The notes beneath the pieces are model-generated. The model saw only the letters and a list, made by a program, of their open reading frames with translations. It was not told the DNA's origin and searched no databases. From Dermanyssus gallinae (taxonomy: Eukaryota; Arthropoda; Arachnida; Mesostigmata; Dermanyssidae): a DNA stretch of 64,000 nucleotides. This document shows positions 1-10,970 of this stretch, one piece after another (within the stretch, counting starts at the first letter, position 1; the number at the start of each line of letters is the position of its first letter). Location: NCBI GenBank assembly GCA_003439945.1, contig QVRM01002447.1:62001-126000 (forward strand). Direction: 5' to 3'. Made by a program: the position numbers and the translations under genes.

Positions 1-149
1 AACCCGGTCAAATCATTACTGCGGCTCGTTAGCAACAGCAAATTGTCAATTTGAGCTAAGTTGTCTGTAAAATGGCCATAATTTCAACAAAGACAACACA
101 AGACAATTAATTCTGCTCTATGGCAATAATTAATCTCAGTAATCGAGAG

Positions 150-520
150 CGGTAAAAGAAGTCATAGGCAAGTTCGGATGGGAAACACGCGCCTTTTCAC
201 GTGCCGTACTACTAAACTTGGCTCCATCTGATTACTGTGTCTTCGCATAGATGGTACACGGCTCTGGCTGAGCAACGCTTCTCTTCTTACGAAGATGTCG
301 AAACTTTGTTCAAAAACTGATTCACCACAAAAGATGAAAATTTCTTCAGAGAAGGTATCCATAATTTCCCCAAACGATTGGAGACATGTATAGCTAGCAA
401 TGGGCAATACTTTAAATGAAACCGTTGCTATAGTTTCTGTACAATAAAAACATGCTGAAATGCTGAAACAAACATTTGCTAAAAAGCCGGTTTCATATTG
501 GTAGACCACGTGTAAAAATT
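150..520 (+). pseudogene. mariner transposase C-terminal relic
   Basis: Read on the plus strand with several frameshifts and stops, this stretch matches the end of a mariner-type (DD34D) transposase. An APSDYCVFA-like block near 220 takes the place of the YSPDLAPSDY motif that carries the last catalytic aspartate. It is followed by SSYEDV-like, W/F-rich and ASNGQYF-like blocks in family order, ending near 430-460. Only the C-terminal third is visible and it cannot be functional. It lies downstream of, and antisense to, the CDV3-like exon at 746-825. No terminal inverted repeat was found inside the window. Confidence 0.6.
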
Positions 521-745
521 AAACACAAAGGGCTGTATGTTCACGATGCGCGCAGCTTCCTCACTTAGACGGGCAGAATGCCTAAAAAACTTTTTGCCCC
601 ATTCAGAGTTCTACCATAATTTTACACAGGTATTATACTATGTATAAGCGCCAATTTAACAACATGAATTAGTATTCATTAGACGCTTAGACTCGTCCTT
701 AACGACCACACAAAGGAACAAAAAACAGGATGGAAGAAGCCTCAC

Positions 746-3700
746 TTCTCTCCAAGGTTCTGGATCTTCAGAGTGGATAAATCAACCTCCTTGTCCACTT
801 CGAACTCGTTCCATTCCTCGTCGTCCTGCAAAGCACAACGACATCAGCGACAACAAGCGAGCGATTCTGTTAGTACACATGGGCATCAAAAGTATGCAGT
901 AACTCCTCCACTCGTTGGACCTTCAAAAACTTCAATCACAGCGCCGATAAATTTGCACAAGTGTGTTCATAATAACAATTACGTTAAAAATTGCAACTAC
1001 CTAATGTTTTCGTCAGGTGGCTGCTCGGAACGAGTGTATAGAGTATATACGTGCGTTGTTGCACTTTTGTTGACATCAACTATTTTCTATAAATTCTACG
1101 TTTCATCCTGCACAACTTTGAACTGATGAATCAATGCAATTTGCCTAAAAGCATGGTGTGTATGTGATATACTATACGCACTCTTGCATGCATATCGTAT
1201 TCACCAACCAATGCAGCAAGCGTTTTTTCGGTGAGGTCTTACCGCATGTTCTCTCTCACACATTCCGCCTTAAATCGACCAAAGTTGACATGCGAGGACC
1301 CTACGAGATGCATATGTCGCAAATGGCTTAGGTCAGAGGCACAAATCATTGACTGATGATCTTTCTTCTTCCTCATTCTTCGAAATCGTAAGCATGCTTT
1401 ATCGAGGCCGGTTGACTTTTGGCTACCAAATAAGCCACACAGAAAACTATTTACGATTTCTCATAGAGCTGACAGGTTTGGGTGACATGGTGGAAGGTCA
1501 TCATGCTATTAACGCTGCAGTTGACTGCAGCTGTTCACCCTGCTGTTGCCACCGGCTGATCCCCAGTTGCTGCCGCTTCAACGATGTATTTTCCTCAAAT
1601 GCAGAACACTATTTATCATCTTGCCCGCCACCCTTAACTTCGCTAATATTGCATCAATGCGATTTAACTACGATTCGTAGTGCTAATATAGGACGCCGTT
1701 TTTTTAACGTAATTAGACAATACTATTGCAGTGTAAGCTGTTTTTTTTTAAGTGTGCATATTTAATTTGTTGTTCAACCTGTTATATACGGCTAAAGAGT
1801 TGAAGTGGCTATTGTTTGTGGTTACTGATCTTCTTCGTCTTCTCATTGCTGTTGTTGTTTCTGTGTGCGACTGTTTGTGGTGCTGAACATACCTGCCGAC
1901 CGAAGCTTGGTAAGTGGAGGGTTTTGGTTTGTGGCGGCTTATTATCGCTACTGCTGTCATAGCCTGGATCCGCTAGACCTTGTGTCTCCTGTCACTCCAC
2001 CATGCGCACCACCGTACATGCAAGAGAAAGAAAGAGAGAGAGATAATGCAGAAAGAGGACACATTTTGATGAGCTTGACGCAGAGCGAGAACAAAATAGA
2101 GAATGGAAAATTGAAAATCTCGGACGGGAACGAAGGTAGATAATCGCAATCCGCCACAGCTATTCTCTGTGTTATTACCATTATACGACACTCGAAATCA
2201 ATGCATCGCCACTGGAGTGTGTATTGTCTAAATCTAACTGGACGGTGGTTGTCAAAACTAACAACCACCTAAAAATAGCAACATTAAGACAAGCTCATTT
2301 CGTTGTACATACACCAGTTCAGTTTAGATCGTTCTCTTCTCTTAAAACAACTACTACTTACTCGACTTAAATCATGATTACTGTTACAACAAAACAATCA
2401 TTATTGTGATTATGATTATTAATTTTTAGGCGTCACAATTGTGAGGTGAGAACGTGTACTCCTTGTCTCCTTCTGGGTCCTAGGACTTATTCCATGTACC
2501 GACAAAACAAGGCTCCCAGGAAGATTTGAAAAGCGATATGGGAAATTGTAGACCTCATCAAAGTAAATATTTTTTCTTATTTCTAATGGAACGCGGTCTC
2601 TGAGAAGTCTTGTTTCGGAGTGAGAATGATCTTCCTAAAATCTGTGACACTGGTGTTGTTGCCCGACATAGAAGCACAAAATGTGCAATTGTGAGACAAC
2701 CAGCCCTCCTATACAGAAACTAAGCACAGCGTCGTGTTCGTGAAAAAAGTCGTTGCTTCCTCTGAAGAACATGTTAAACAAGCCAAAATATGTCACATGG
2801 TCGTTTAGAAGAGAATTCGCAAAAAATGAAGTTATTTTATTAGCTTTCACGTTCAATACCTCAAAATCGTAACTCTACGATCATTCGCAGCGTTCAAAAC
2901 TAACACATTCGGACAATTGCGCACTTTATGACGATCATTTTGGTACCAAATATATAACAATGCGAGGCGATATTGAGTGCATAAACGAATGACCTACCCC
3001 ATCAGATAGATCACTCTAGATCATTTATGCATGCACTCAATCTCGACATGCCCGTCGAAAAAAAATCATTACTCCGCAATCACGACTCGCATTGCCATAT
3101 ACAAATGATACCAAAATGATCATCATGAAACGCATCTGCCTGATAGTTTTGATCCTTGTAAAAGGTCGTATGGTTATGATTTTGAGGTACTGAGGATATA
3201 TCGCTTTTCAAATCTTTCTGGGAGACCCTGTACAAGCGGCGTTTCCTCGGCACACTGCAAGCGACAATAGTTGCCGTAAGAGCTCGCCTTTGCACCGATT
3301 GCCTCAGAGACCTGTAATCCGTCTGCCCAGGTCACAGATGAATTTTATTCACCCTGTGAATGACATAAACGCGTTTATCAGCTGTATGTGTCTGCATTCG
3401 AGCGTCAAAAGTCAGTAGGCCTAGAGAGGTCTTCGAAAACGCGCGCACCCTGCGCTTTCCACGGTCTCACAGTTTCCGCATCTCTCTCTCTATCATCCTA
3501 AGCATTCAAAGGGTGATCAGAGACACACATACATAAACCACTGCGTGGCAATCATAACGAAACATAGCATTACCCAAGCAGCCTATTCAAGAAATTGTAA
3601 AGTGCAGATCAGAATGTCCTAGAAAAGATTGTGTGATGCATAAATCGCTTGTCACCGACGACATCGATCACGCTTCTATGCATTTTAGTAGTAGTAGTAT

Positions 3701-5712
3701 TTTTTTTCGCAGTATCAGCAGCCGCAGCAGCAGCAGCAACTTCTGTGAAACTAATTACGAATCGAAGAATAGCTTCCGCTTCCGATGTTGCTTTTGTCGT
3801 TGTTGGTGTTGCTGTTGCTGCGTTCTACCGCTGGTTTACAAGGGTATTATACATCATCGGGTCAATACATCCGCAACAGAGCTACGATGATGGTGATGGT
3901 GGTATCGTCGACAAGCACACAGATCGAAACACACTGTGGTCTAATATGTGCACGAACGAACGTGATCTCACACCACACCACATCACGGCCCACGTGGCGA
4001 TATTGGTGAACATGTGGAGCATGTGGAGAGCTGCCAGCTGCTGTTCACCTGCCAGGCCGTCACCTGCCGTCGATTGTCCGTCCATATGTTAGCCACAGGC
4101 CGCAGACCAGAAGCGTTGTTTGAGCGCTGTTGAATCGAACGAACAAGTAGGCGCTACCACCCATAGGGGGTGCGCCACCCCCCTCCGACAACAGCACAGC
4201 CGCCCTAGCTGGACTAGTGAACGATGAGCGATTTCTAGCTGCTGCTGCTACTGCGGTTGCCGTCGGCACTGTGGACGAGAGCTGGCCAAGAAAAAGTCTA
4301 TGGAGAAGAAAGCTATCGACGCGGGGGGGGGGGGGAGGAGGGGAATTATAGCTTGCAAGCACGCACGCATGCGCCGCCATCCATCCATGCATCCATATAA
4401 CATCCCATGATCCATATGACACCCTATGATCCATATGACACCCTATGATCCATATGACACCCTATGATCCATATGACACCCTATGATCCATATGACACCC
4501 TATGATCCATATGACACCCATGATCCATATGACACCCCATGATCCCTATGACACCCCGTGATCCCTATGACACCCCATGATCCATATGACACCCCGTGAT
4601 CCCTATGAGACCCGATGATCCACATGACGTGAACTGTGCTGAAAACGAGCCGAAGCTCCTTATCACAGCTCATGTGGGCAATGCGGCAGACAACCACCGA
4701 CCCAGTCCGGCAGCAGCAGGTGGAACTCGGCACAGGAAATAGGGGGTATAGGTGATGATGTCGAGGGAGAGACTACGACCGTTTTTATCGAATCGGTTGG
4801 CTGTTGTTCTTCTTCGACTTTTGCCAGCTCTGCTTCGACTTATTCGGTATTTGTTAATCTTCTGTTATCGTTGTTGTTGTTGCTATTGTTGTTGTTATTG
4901 TCGTTGTCGTCCTCATAGTCTTTGTTATTATTGCTGTTGCCACTGGAGCTGCTCTTCTCGAGATTCGATCCTTTCTTCCCAATCACCAGCCCGCCTAGCT
5001 CCCGCCGTAATCAATCCTGGCAACAGCGATAGATGGGGCAGACGACAAAGATGACCTCTCAGTCAACATACGGGAAGGAAGAAGGGACAAAAGGGGCGCA
5101 AGCGGGGGGAGACAAGGAACACCATAGTGGCAACACGCGTGAGCGCCACGAAACGAAGCACAATTCGACGGCGGGGCCCGAGCTGCGTCGGACAGACACA
5201 CTAACGCCATGATGATGGTGATGGCAATGACGATAGTGCCGCAACGTCTGATGAGGGCAATTCGAATGCTTAATGGCTACAATAGTAATAATAATGCTGC
5301 TAATAATGATGAGGACGATGATCGGGGTATAATCTTGATGACCGCCGACATAAACGCGACAAGCCCAAAGAAACAAACCTCAACCCCTTAGTTGACGTAC
5401 CGATGAGATAAACAAATCTCGACCCGAGCTGATGTACCCGATAAGCAAATCTCATCAGCCCGAACACACTGATGTACCACCGATAAGTAGTAAAACGTTG
5501 TCGTTGTCGTCGTTGACATCCGCGCCTTTGCGTGAGCCGCTCTCTGCCCTAATCCGTCGTTCGTGTAGTGACCACCGACTCCACAGTGACAGAGGAGGAA
5601 GAGGAGAAGGCATCTTCGCCGAGTTTTACCGTGCCCCACTCGAGCATAAAGAGCGATTGAATGGGACAGCGAGATATAGATATGGAGTGGGAGACGGGCA
5701 TATTGAGATATA

Positions 5713-5782
<70 letters not shown>

Positions 5783-6166
5783 GCGAAAGACAGATATGTA
5801 GATAGATATGTAGTGAGCGATGGACACAAAGGGAGAGATAGAAAGAGGAAAAGTAGGTTCGTTGTATCGTAGACGAAGAAGAAGTCGTATATTCAATTTA
5901 GCGACAACAAATAATCGGGCCGATCTAGCAACCAATAAGCAATCAATCGTCAACTAGATAGATGTGGCATCACGTATCATACATATGTCGACCGACAAAC
6001 GACACCTCATGTTGTTGTTGTTGTCGTCGTCACGTAATTGGCTACGATTCCAATTCGACTGGCCAGAGCGGCTTTTTCCTCATCACCTTTTCTGCTGTAT
6101 ACTCGCCACCACAACATCTTTTTTGCTGCTGTTGTTGTTTTGTGTGACACTGCGTGTCAATCGTCG

Positions 6167-6199
<33 letters not shown>

Positions 6200-6581
6200 A
6201 TCGGTCACCGTCGCAAAATCGTCTTCTTCCTTGTGGTTTCCGTCGCCGTACGAGAAAACGTGCGTAAGTGCGTCTGTATGGGCATACGGGTCTATCTGTG
6301 TTCGAACAACTCTCGGTGCTCGAGCGTCTCGGATCGATCTCGTTATTCTCGTGTAGGTTCCTCGATTCGTCTTCTCTCGCCACCTTCATCATTGTGTCGC
6401 AGTACATACAACAAGTCTCTCGAGAGCGTAGAAGAGCCGACGTCAAACCAGTAGCAGTATATCATCATGTTCGACCTACCTGTTCGATCTTCTTCAGGAG
6501 GTCGTCGGGTGTGAACGTCTCGACCTTTTTCGACTTCTTCTTTTTGTCCTTTTTGGCGAAAAAGCTCTGCAAATCCGCCAT
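746..6581 (-). CDS. CDV3: CDV3-like protein, two exons seen, partial
   Basis: Exon 1 is 6480-6581 (minus strand, ATG at 6581, 34 codons) and begins MADLQSFFAKKDKKKKSKK. This short acidic/aromatic start followed by a Lys run is typical of CDV3 homologues. It ends in phase 0 at a GTAGGT donor. The next visible exon, 746-825, opens after a pyrimidine-rich TTTGCAG and begins DDEEWNEFEVDKEVDLSTL, matching the conserved DEDEW...E..DYSGL block of the family. It leaves in phase 2 through a GTGAGG donor, so further exons lie left of the window. The phases of the two exons are compatible, but a small exon in the 5.65-kb intron cannot be excluded. CDV3 is a small cytoplasmic protein of unclear biochemical role. 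The start is the first ATG of an otherwise closed frame. Confidence 0.75.
826..2500. other. CDV3 intron sequence, no gene seen
   Basis: This part of the large CDV3 intron holds short open frames in both directions but none with recognisable domains. There is a purine-rich GAGA/AAAG tract at 2023-2060. I see no transposase or RT motif. Confidence 0.4.
2504..3236. mobile_element. Non-autonomous TIR element with inner palindrome
   Basis: The ends carry an imperfect inverted repeat. The left end reads CTCCCAGGAAGATTTGAAAA from 2513. The right end read backwards is CTCCCAGAAAGATTTGAAAA, reaching about 3227, and both continue with GCGATAT. Inside, a second palindrome spans about 2936-3122: CATTTTGGTACC with a downstream GCGA is mirrored by TCGC and GGTACC-like sequence further on, and GAGTGCAT/ATGCACTC is nested within it. 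There is no transposase. This structure fits a foldback or MITE-type DNA transposon. About 450 bp of it is shared with 8687-9140. Confidence 0.6.
3237..4395. other. CDV3 intron sequence with trinucleotide runs
   Basis: This is non-coding sequence inside the CDV3 intron. It contains (CAG/GCA) runs at 3717-3740 and (GTT/GCT) runs at 3788-3825, followed by a 14-base G run near 4323. Open frames here are the product of trinucleotide repeats and have no recognisable protein features. Confidence 0.4.
4396..4626. repeat. 19-bp minisatellite
   Basis: About twelve tandem copies of a 19-base unit, ATCCATATGACACCCTATG, lie head to tail. The left half is nearly perfect. The right half has variants (CCCTATG, CCCCGTG, CCCCATG) and some units of 18 bases. 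The array lies in the large CDV3 intron. Confidence 0.9.
5711..5779. repeat. (TA)n array
   Basis: About 65 bases of nearly pure TA inside the CDV3 intron, followed by GATA/TAGA-rich sequence. Shorter TA arrays lie at about 6168-6192, 32590-32628, 35911-35931, 40716-40748, 42194-42227, 43763-43804, 44532-44567, 58559-58590 and 62994-63013. Confidence 0.9.
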
Positions 6582-8030
6582 GATGATAATGTCGATGGTA
6601 GTGGTGGTGGCGGTGGTTGGTGGTGGCGGTGGTTGTGGTGATGACGTCGTGGTCTGTGTGACAGTCTATGTGACACTATTACAAACCGATCGATCGATCG
6701 TCGCTAGCTCGAACAAGATCACAAAGGCGGCACAACAGCAACAACGACAGCAACAGCAACACAACAACAGCGACAACGAAAGCACTCAACGTTTCGTCGT
6801 AGTGAGAGACTGCTGAGATCTATTCTAGAAGAGCAGCCGATCTTCCAGCCGATCTGTGCTGTTTTTTCTGCGGTCGAGTCTGGTAGATCTAGCGGCGTGC
6901 CGTATAGTGAAGCGGCCAATCCCGAGCGACGTGCGTCCGAATCCACACGACAGACCCACCGATCCACCGACCACGGTGATGACCGAAAAGCACAGGCAAC
7001 CAAACGGGCTGCCGACTGACTCGAACACACGAATGAAACGCACCGAACGAACCAACGAACACCTAACACACGAACGTCGGTCTGTCTGTCTGATTTCTAT
7101 TCGACGGACGGAAGGCTACGGTACTACACTTCGACTACTACTACTACTACTGGAGAACCAACCAAAACCACAACAATAACAAGTGTTGTTGCTGCGAATT
7201 CTACACGAATCCGCTCGGGCTGCTGACTCGATGGCTGGCAGTCTGGATGGCGGCTGCTAATGCTGTTGTCGTTGTTGTTGTTGCTGCTGCTGTCGTCCAA
7301 ACATTGGTCTATCTGTTTGTCGGAGGAAACTATATTTATCCGTATGTCTAAACTACATGTTTGTACGTCTGTGTATTTGCTTGCGTTCTGCTAGCAGCAC
7401 TGACTGCTAATGCTGCTGTTGTTGTTGTTGTTGTTGTTGTTGTTGGCGCCAAGACCGAATATCTCAAGCAGCATTCGTCTTGTATCAGCAGCGGCAGCAG
7501 ACGAAAGACAGACGATTCCACGATACCCCGGTCGCCGATAGTAAATGACGAATTCGTTATTCGTCGGATTGTCGCGTCGTGTGTTGTTGTTATTGTTCGC
7601 GGCGTGCTCTCCTCGTTGTCGTCACGTCGGTCGTCATCATCGGTGGCCCCGTTCCCATTACCTCATCTTAGCGACCGCGCTCTCTCTCTCTCTCTCTATG
7701 GCTCACGTTCTCTCTCTCCAGCTCTTCTGCATGTGTCTTTTCTCTTCTGCATGTCAATGACTGCTCGCGTTCGGACCGGCCCGACTATAGCGTCGACGAT
7801 CCGCCAATTAGGAGCGTGCTCGCTGGCCGAGCGCGCTGCCCCCTCCCCTGTTCGCTTTCCGTTATGAGTGCGGGAAATCGAAACCGGAAACCGCTCGCTT
7901 TTGTTCGTCTGCATCGTTATCGCCTGCTACTGCTGCTGCTGCTGCTGCGGCGGCGGAAACAACAACAACAACAGTCGCCAGCGCGCCAACTACTTGAACG
8001 CGCGGTTAAGTGGTGGCGGTGAATGGTTCT
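6582..8030. other. CDV3 upstream region, repeat-rich, no second gene seen
   Basis: This sequence lies upstream of the CDV3 ATG and probably holds its 5' UTR and promoter. It is rich in CAA/TTG trinucleotides (6735-6780, 7275-7295, 7410-7442, 7925-7975) and has a CT run at 7680-7698. The long open frames here come from these repeats. I found no convincing exon of another gene and no clear TATA box. Confidence 0.4.
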
Positions 8031-8033
8031 TTT

Positions 8034-8215
8034 TCGGGCTGACTGACTCTCAGCCAACATTGGATGTCCACGGAATTGCTTTCGCATTACTTTATGAGAC
8101 AGACCCCACAAATCACAACAACGTGCAACGGCAGAGATCGAACCTGTGCACCCACGTGTCTCCTCCGATCGCAAGGCGCACGCGAATGCACCAAGCCAGC
8201 TGGCTGCTCCACACG
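8034..8215 (-). mobile_element. tRNA-derived SINE, family 1, copy 1
   Basis: Read on the minus strand, this copy has an A-box-like region in its decayed tRNA-like head, then a CGACC/GGAGGAGACAC block and a B-box-like segment (GGTTCGATCTC) near 8125. The body then matches the other four copies in the window, with a GTCTCATAAAG-type block, a GTGGACATCCAA-type block and GGCTGAGAGTCAG. It is diverged and presumably inactive. Confidence 0.75.
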
Positions 8216-8686
8216 GAGGATGGTCTAGAAGGGCTGGACTCGATGTTTCGGTTGCCTACCATGCATGGTAATGGCTATACACACCACACAATTTAGTAGC
8301 AGCCAATTTGGGTTCTGACAGCACTTTTCGTATTGCCGCATCAATGATTGGAATTGAGTGAATTAACGGTCCAAGAGGCGACACCATACCGTATGGTTAC
8401 GTCGACAGTAGCGATATTGGCGACGCTTGATTCGTTTCTCACACATATATTTCGCTTCTGTTGTTCGTAGTTCATTTTGATATATAAACGCAAATGTATT
8501 CAATAATTTTTATGTCGCTTGCCACTAGCTCTGTAAGAGAGATGTCAGTAGCGGTAATAGGTTCACGCAGGGAGCAATGTATTGAAAATGACCGAAATTG
8601 ATTTTGTCTGACTATTGTAATTGTTTTGTATATAGGGTGAAAATAGTATAACGAATCGTAGAGCTTGTGAAAGCACATGTTTTTTT

Positions 8687-9140
8687 TTCTAATGGTATCT
8701 GGGAAGTCTTGTTTCGGAGTGAGAATGAAATTACTACAATTTGTGACACTGGTGCTGTTGCGCGACATTGGAGCATACAATGTGCCATTGAGAAACAACC
8801 AATCCTCCTATACAGAAACAAGCACACCGTCGCGCTCGTGAGAATTCTGCTTCTGAAGAACATATAACGCCGGCCAGAAGATGCGACATGGTCGTTTTGA
8901 AAAGACTCGCAAAAATTAAGTTATTTTATTAGCTTTCACACACACAAAATACTAAACATAAATCATAACCCTTCGACCATTCGCAGCGCTCAAAACTAAT
9001 ACTCAATACCCAAATGCCTATTTCAAGACGATTATTTTGGTACCATATATATGGCAATGCCGTGGTTGCGGAGTAATTAATTTTTCGGCGGGCATCTCGA
9101 GATTGTGTGCATGCTTAATTGACCTACTTAGATAAATCAC
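8687..9140. repeat. Second copy of the 2.5-3.2 kb TIR element interior
   Basis: The sequence GAAGTCTTGTTTCGGAGTGA, followed by a GTGACACTGGTG block, repeats 2600-2655 nearly exactly. Similarity then continues with gaps through the CATTCGCAGCG and TTTTGGTACCA blocks to the palindromic half ending in GCGGGCATCTCGAGATTG. It lies about 85 bp left of the endogenous viral element. Confidence 0.7.
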
Positions 9141-9236
9141 TCGTCATAGCTCTAGAGAAACGCATTACATTTATTCAAACGCATTGGGGAATATGCACTC
9201 CAATGACCAAGGGATCATCCACAGCCGTGTGTGACC

Positions 9237-9868
9237 ATGAGTGAGGCAGTACAAAACAAGACCGCACGGCGCTGGTGTTTCACTCTAAACAACTGGACGC
9301 CACAGAAACTAGACTGCTATACCGAGCGTTTATCTTTCCTGTGTACCTTCGCAATCATCGGAAGAGAACACGCCGATCAAGGAACTCCACACCTGCAAGG
9401 CTACTTCGTTCTCAAAAGTCCAAAACGATTTACTGGACTAAAATTGATCCTGCCTCGCGCTCACATCGAACAAGCAAAAGGAACTCATCGACAAAACATT
9501 ACATATTGCAGTAAAGAAGATGAAAACCCATGGATTACCCGAACCGTTCCTGGGAAGAACACAAACGACTCGTATCTTGAGCTTGCCTGTAGCTCTTGCA
9601 CGGAATCTTCTAGTGATGGATACTATTCCGTCGCTCAAAATTACCCTACTGTATTTGTTAAGTACTGGAGAGGATTTCAGGAACTGTGCAGAATCGCAGC
9701 TCCAGTTCCCGTTCGCTCAGAAATGTCCCGACTGTTCATCTTCTATGGTCCACCAGGTACTAATAAGAGTAGATTGTCCTACGAACTCTCTAAATCACTC
9801 GGAACAGTATACTACAAAAACAGAGGACAGTGGTGGGACCACTATAGACTCCTCCAGAGCTGCGATTC
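9237..9868 (+). pseudogene. rep: Rep (replication initiator) fragment, forward copy
   Basis: About 210 codons of a CRESS-virus Rep are open from the ATG at 9237. The HUH nuclease domain has all three rolling-circle motifs: CFTLNN (residues 14-19), PHLQGY (51-56) and YCSKED (90-95, catalytic Tyr 90). The superfamily 3 helicase part starts with a Walker A GPPGTNKS (171-178) and the NRGQWWDHY segment. The frame then breaks at the inverted repeat at 9857-9868, so Walker B, motif C and the C-terminus are missing and helicase function is lost. A complete Rep is usually about 280-300 residues. Past the break the frame runs into scrambled Rep-derived sequence and stops at 9947. Confidence 0.93.
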
Positions 9869-10069
9869 ATCTTCTTTACTCCCATGGAAAAAACCCATGG
9901 ATTACCCGAACCGTTCCTGGGAAGAACACAAACGACTCGTATCTTGAGCTTGCCTGTAGCTCTTGCACGGAATCTTCTAGTGATGGATACTATTCCGTCG
10001 CTCAAAATTTCCCTACTGTATTTGTTAAGTACTGGAGAGGATTTCAGAAACTGTGCAGAATCGCAGCTC
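9869..10069 (+). pseudogene. Junction piece and partial third Rep copy
   Basis: After the forward Rep, about 15 bases (9866-9880) match the reverse complement of Rep positions 9510-9524. They are followed by a short filler, then sense Rep sequence from AAAACCCATGG to about 10069, duplicating 9523-9702 with only about two substitutions. It joins the reversed Rep copy through the shared 11-mer AATCGCAGCTC (10059-10069). It encodes only the linker between the nuclease and helicase domains and cannot function. Confidence 0.85.
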
Positions 10070-10690
10070 TGGAGGAGTCTATAGTGGTCCCACCACTGTC
10101 CTCTGTTTTTGTAGTATACTGTTCCGAGTGATTTAGAGAGTTCGTAGGACAATCTACTCTTATTAGTACCTGGTGGACCATAGAAGATGAACAGTCGGGA
10201 CATTTCTGAGCGAACGGGAACTGGAGCTGCGATTCTGCACAGTTCCTGAAATCCTCTCCAGTACTTAACAAATACAGTAGGGTAATTTTGAGCGACGTAA
10301 TAGTATCCATCACTAGAAGATTCCGTGCAAGAGCTACAGGCAAGCTCAAGATACGAGTCGTTTGTGTTCTTCCCAGGAACGGTTCGGGTAATCCATGGGT
10401 TTTCATCTTCTTTACTGCAATATGTAATGTTTTGTCGATGAGTTCCTTTTGCTTGTTCGATGTGAGCGCGAGGCAGGATCAATTTTAGTCCAGTAAATCG
10501 TTTTGGACTTTTGAGAACGAAGTAGCCTTGCAGGTGTGGAGTTCCTTGATCGGCGTGTTCTCTTCCGATGATTGCGAAGGTACACAGGAAAGATAAACGC
10601 TCGGTATAGCAGTCTAGTTTCTGTGGCGTCCAGTTGTTTAGAGTGAAACACCAGCGCCGTGCGGTCTTGTTTTTGTACTGCCTCACTCAT
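10059..10690 (-). pseudogene. rep: Rep fragment, reversed copy with frameshift
   Basis: This is an almost identical Rep copy in reverse orientation, with its ATG at 10690 next to the origin hairpin. It covers the same part of the gene as the forward copy and ends at the same inverted repeat. A one-base difference in an A run near 10671 (five As against four in the forward copy) shifts the reading frame after about seven codons. The nuclease and Walker A motifs therefore lie in a frame without the native start. The long minus-strand frame through this copy (about 298 codons) runs out of the Rep part into antisense junction sequence. Confidence 0.92.
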
Positions 10691-10691
10691 G

Positions 10692-10731
10692 GTCACACAC
10701 GGAGGGTTAGTACTACCCCTCCGTGTGTGAC
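10692..10731. promoter_or_regulatory. Viral rolling-circle origin hairpin
   Basis: There is a perfect 15-bp stem (GTCACACACGGAGGG at 10692-10706, CCCTCCGTGTGTGAC at 10717-10731) with a 10-base loop TTAGTACTAC. The loop contains TAGTACTAC, one base from the canonical circovirus nonanucleotide TAGTATTAC at which Rep nicks. It sits between the 5' ends of Rep and the virion-sense frames, where circovirus-type origins lie. Survival of a perfect stem suggests a fairly recent integration or a lack of decay. Confidence 0.93.
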
Positions 10732-10739
10732 GTGACCGG

Positions 10740-10747
10740 TATATAAA
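10740..10747 (+). promoter_or_regulatory. TATA box of the virion-sense viral promoter
   Basis: TATATAAA lies just beyond the origin hairpin and about 30 bases before the first virion-sense ATG at 10776, which is the expected place for the virion-sense promoter. Confidence 0.6.
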
Positions 10748-10775
10748 GGTTGGGTTTTTTTTGGAGAGGGCAGTT

Positions 10776-10970
10776 ATGGTTTCTCCGCGGAGAGGAACGT
10801 TTGTGTTTTATCTCAAGTGGTTTAGGTCAACGGATTCTTTTTATCAGCAGGCACTTGGGAAATATAGACGTGCTCGTAGACAGTTTTATGCTTCGTCATC
10901 ATTTTTGAAGAGGTGTAGATTGTCTGTTGCTTTTCATTCTAGGAGGACTTATCGTGATGCAATTCAATGA
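10776..10970 (+). CDS. Viral virion-sense ORF A, basic, function unknown
   Basis: This is a 64-codon frame from ATG 10776, with an upstream in-frame extension but no other ATG. It is rich in Arg, Ser and aromatic residues (for example KYRRARRQFYAS). It overlaps the next frame by the ATGA at 10967-10970, a classic compact viral overlap. I do not recognise a family. It could be an accessory protein or the basic N-terminal part of a structural protein. Confidence 0.5.
   Translation: MVSPRRGTFVFYLKWFRSTDSFYQQALGKYRRARRQFYASSSFLKRCRLSVAFHSRRTYRDAIQ

Noticed and set aside
4396..4626. CRISPR-like array
   Set aside because: The 19-base units are directly contiguous with no spacers. It is a minisatellite in a eukaryotic intron.
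5432..6454. Open frames of 130-180 codons on both strands around the TA array
   Set aside because: They are produced by TA, GTT and CAA repeats (YIYIYI runs) and show no domain.
6268..6816. 182-codon plus-strand frame over CDV3 exon 1
   Set aside because: It is the antisense shadow of the CDV3 exon extended through trinucleotide repeats.
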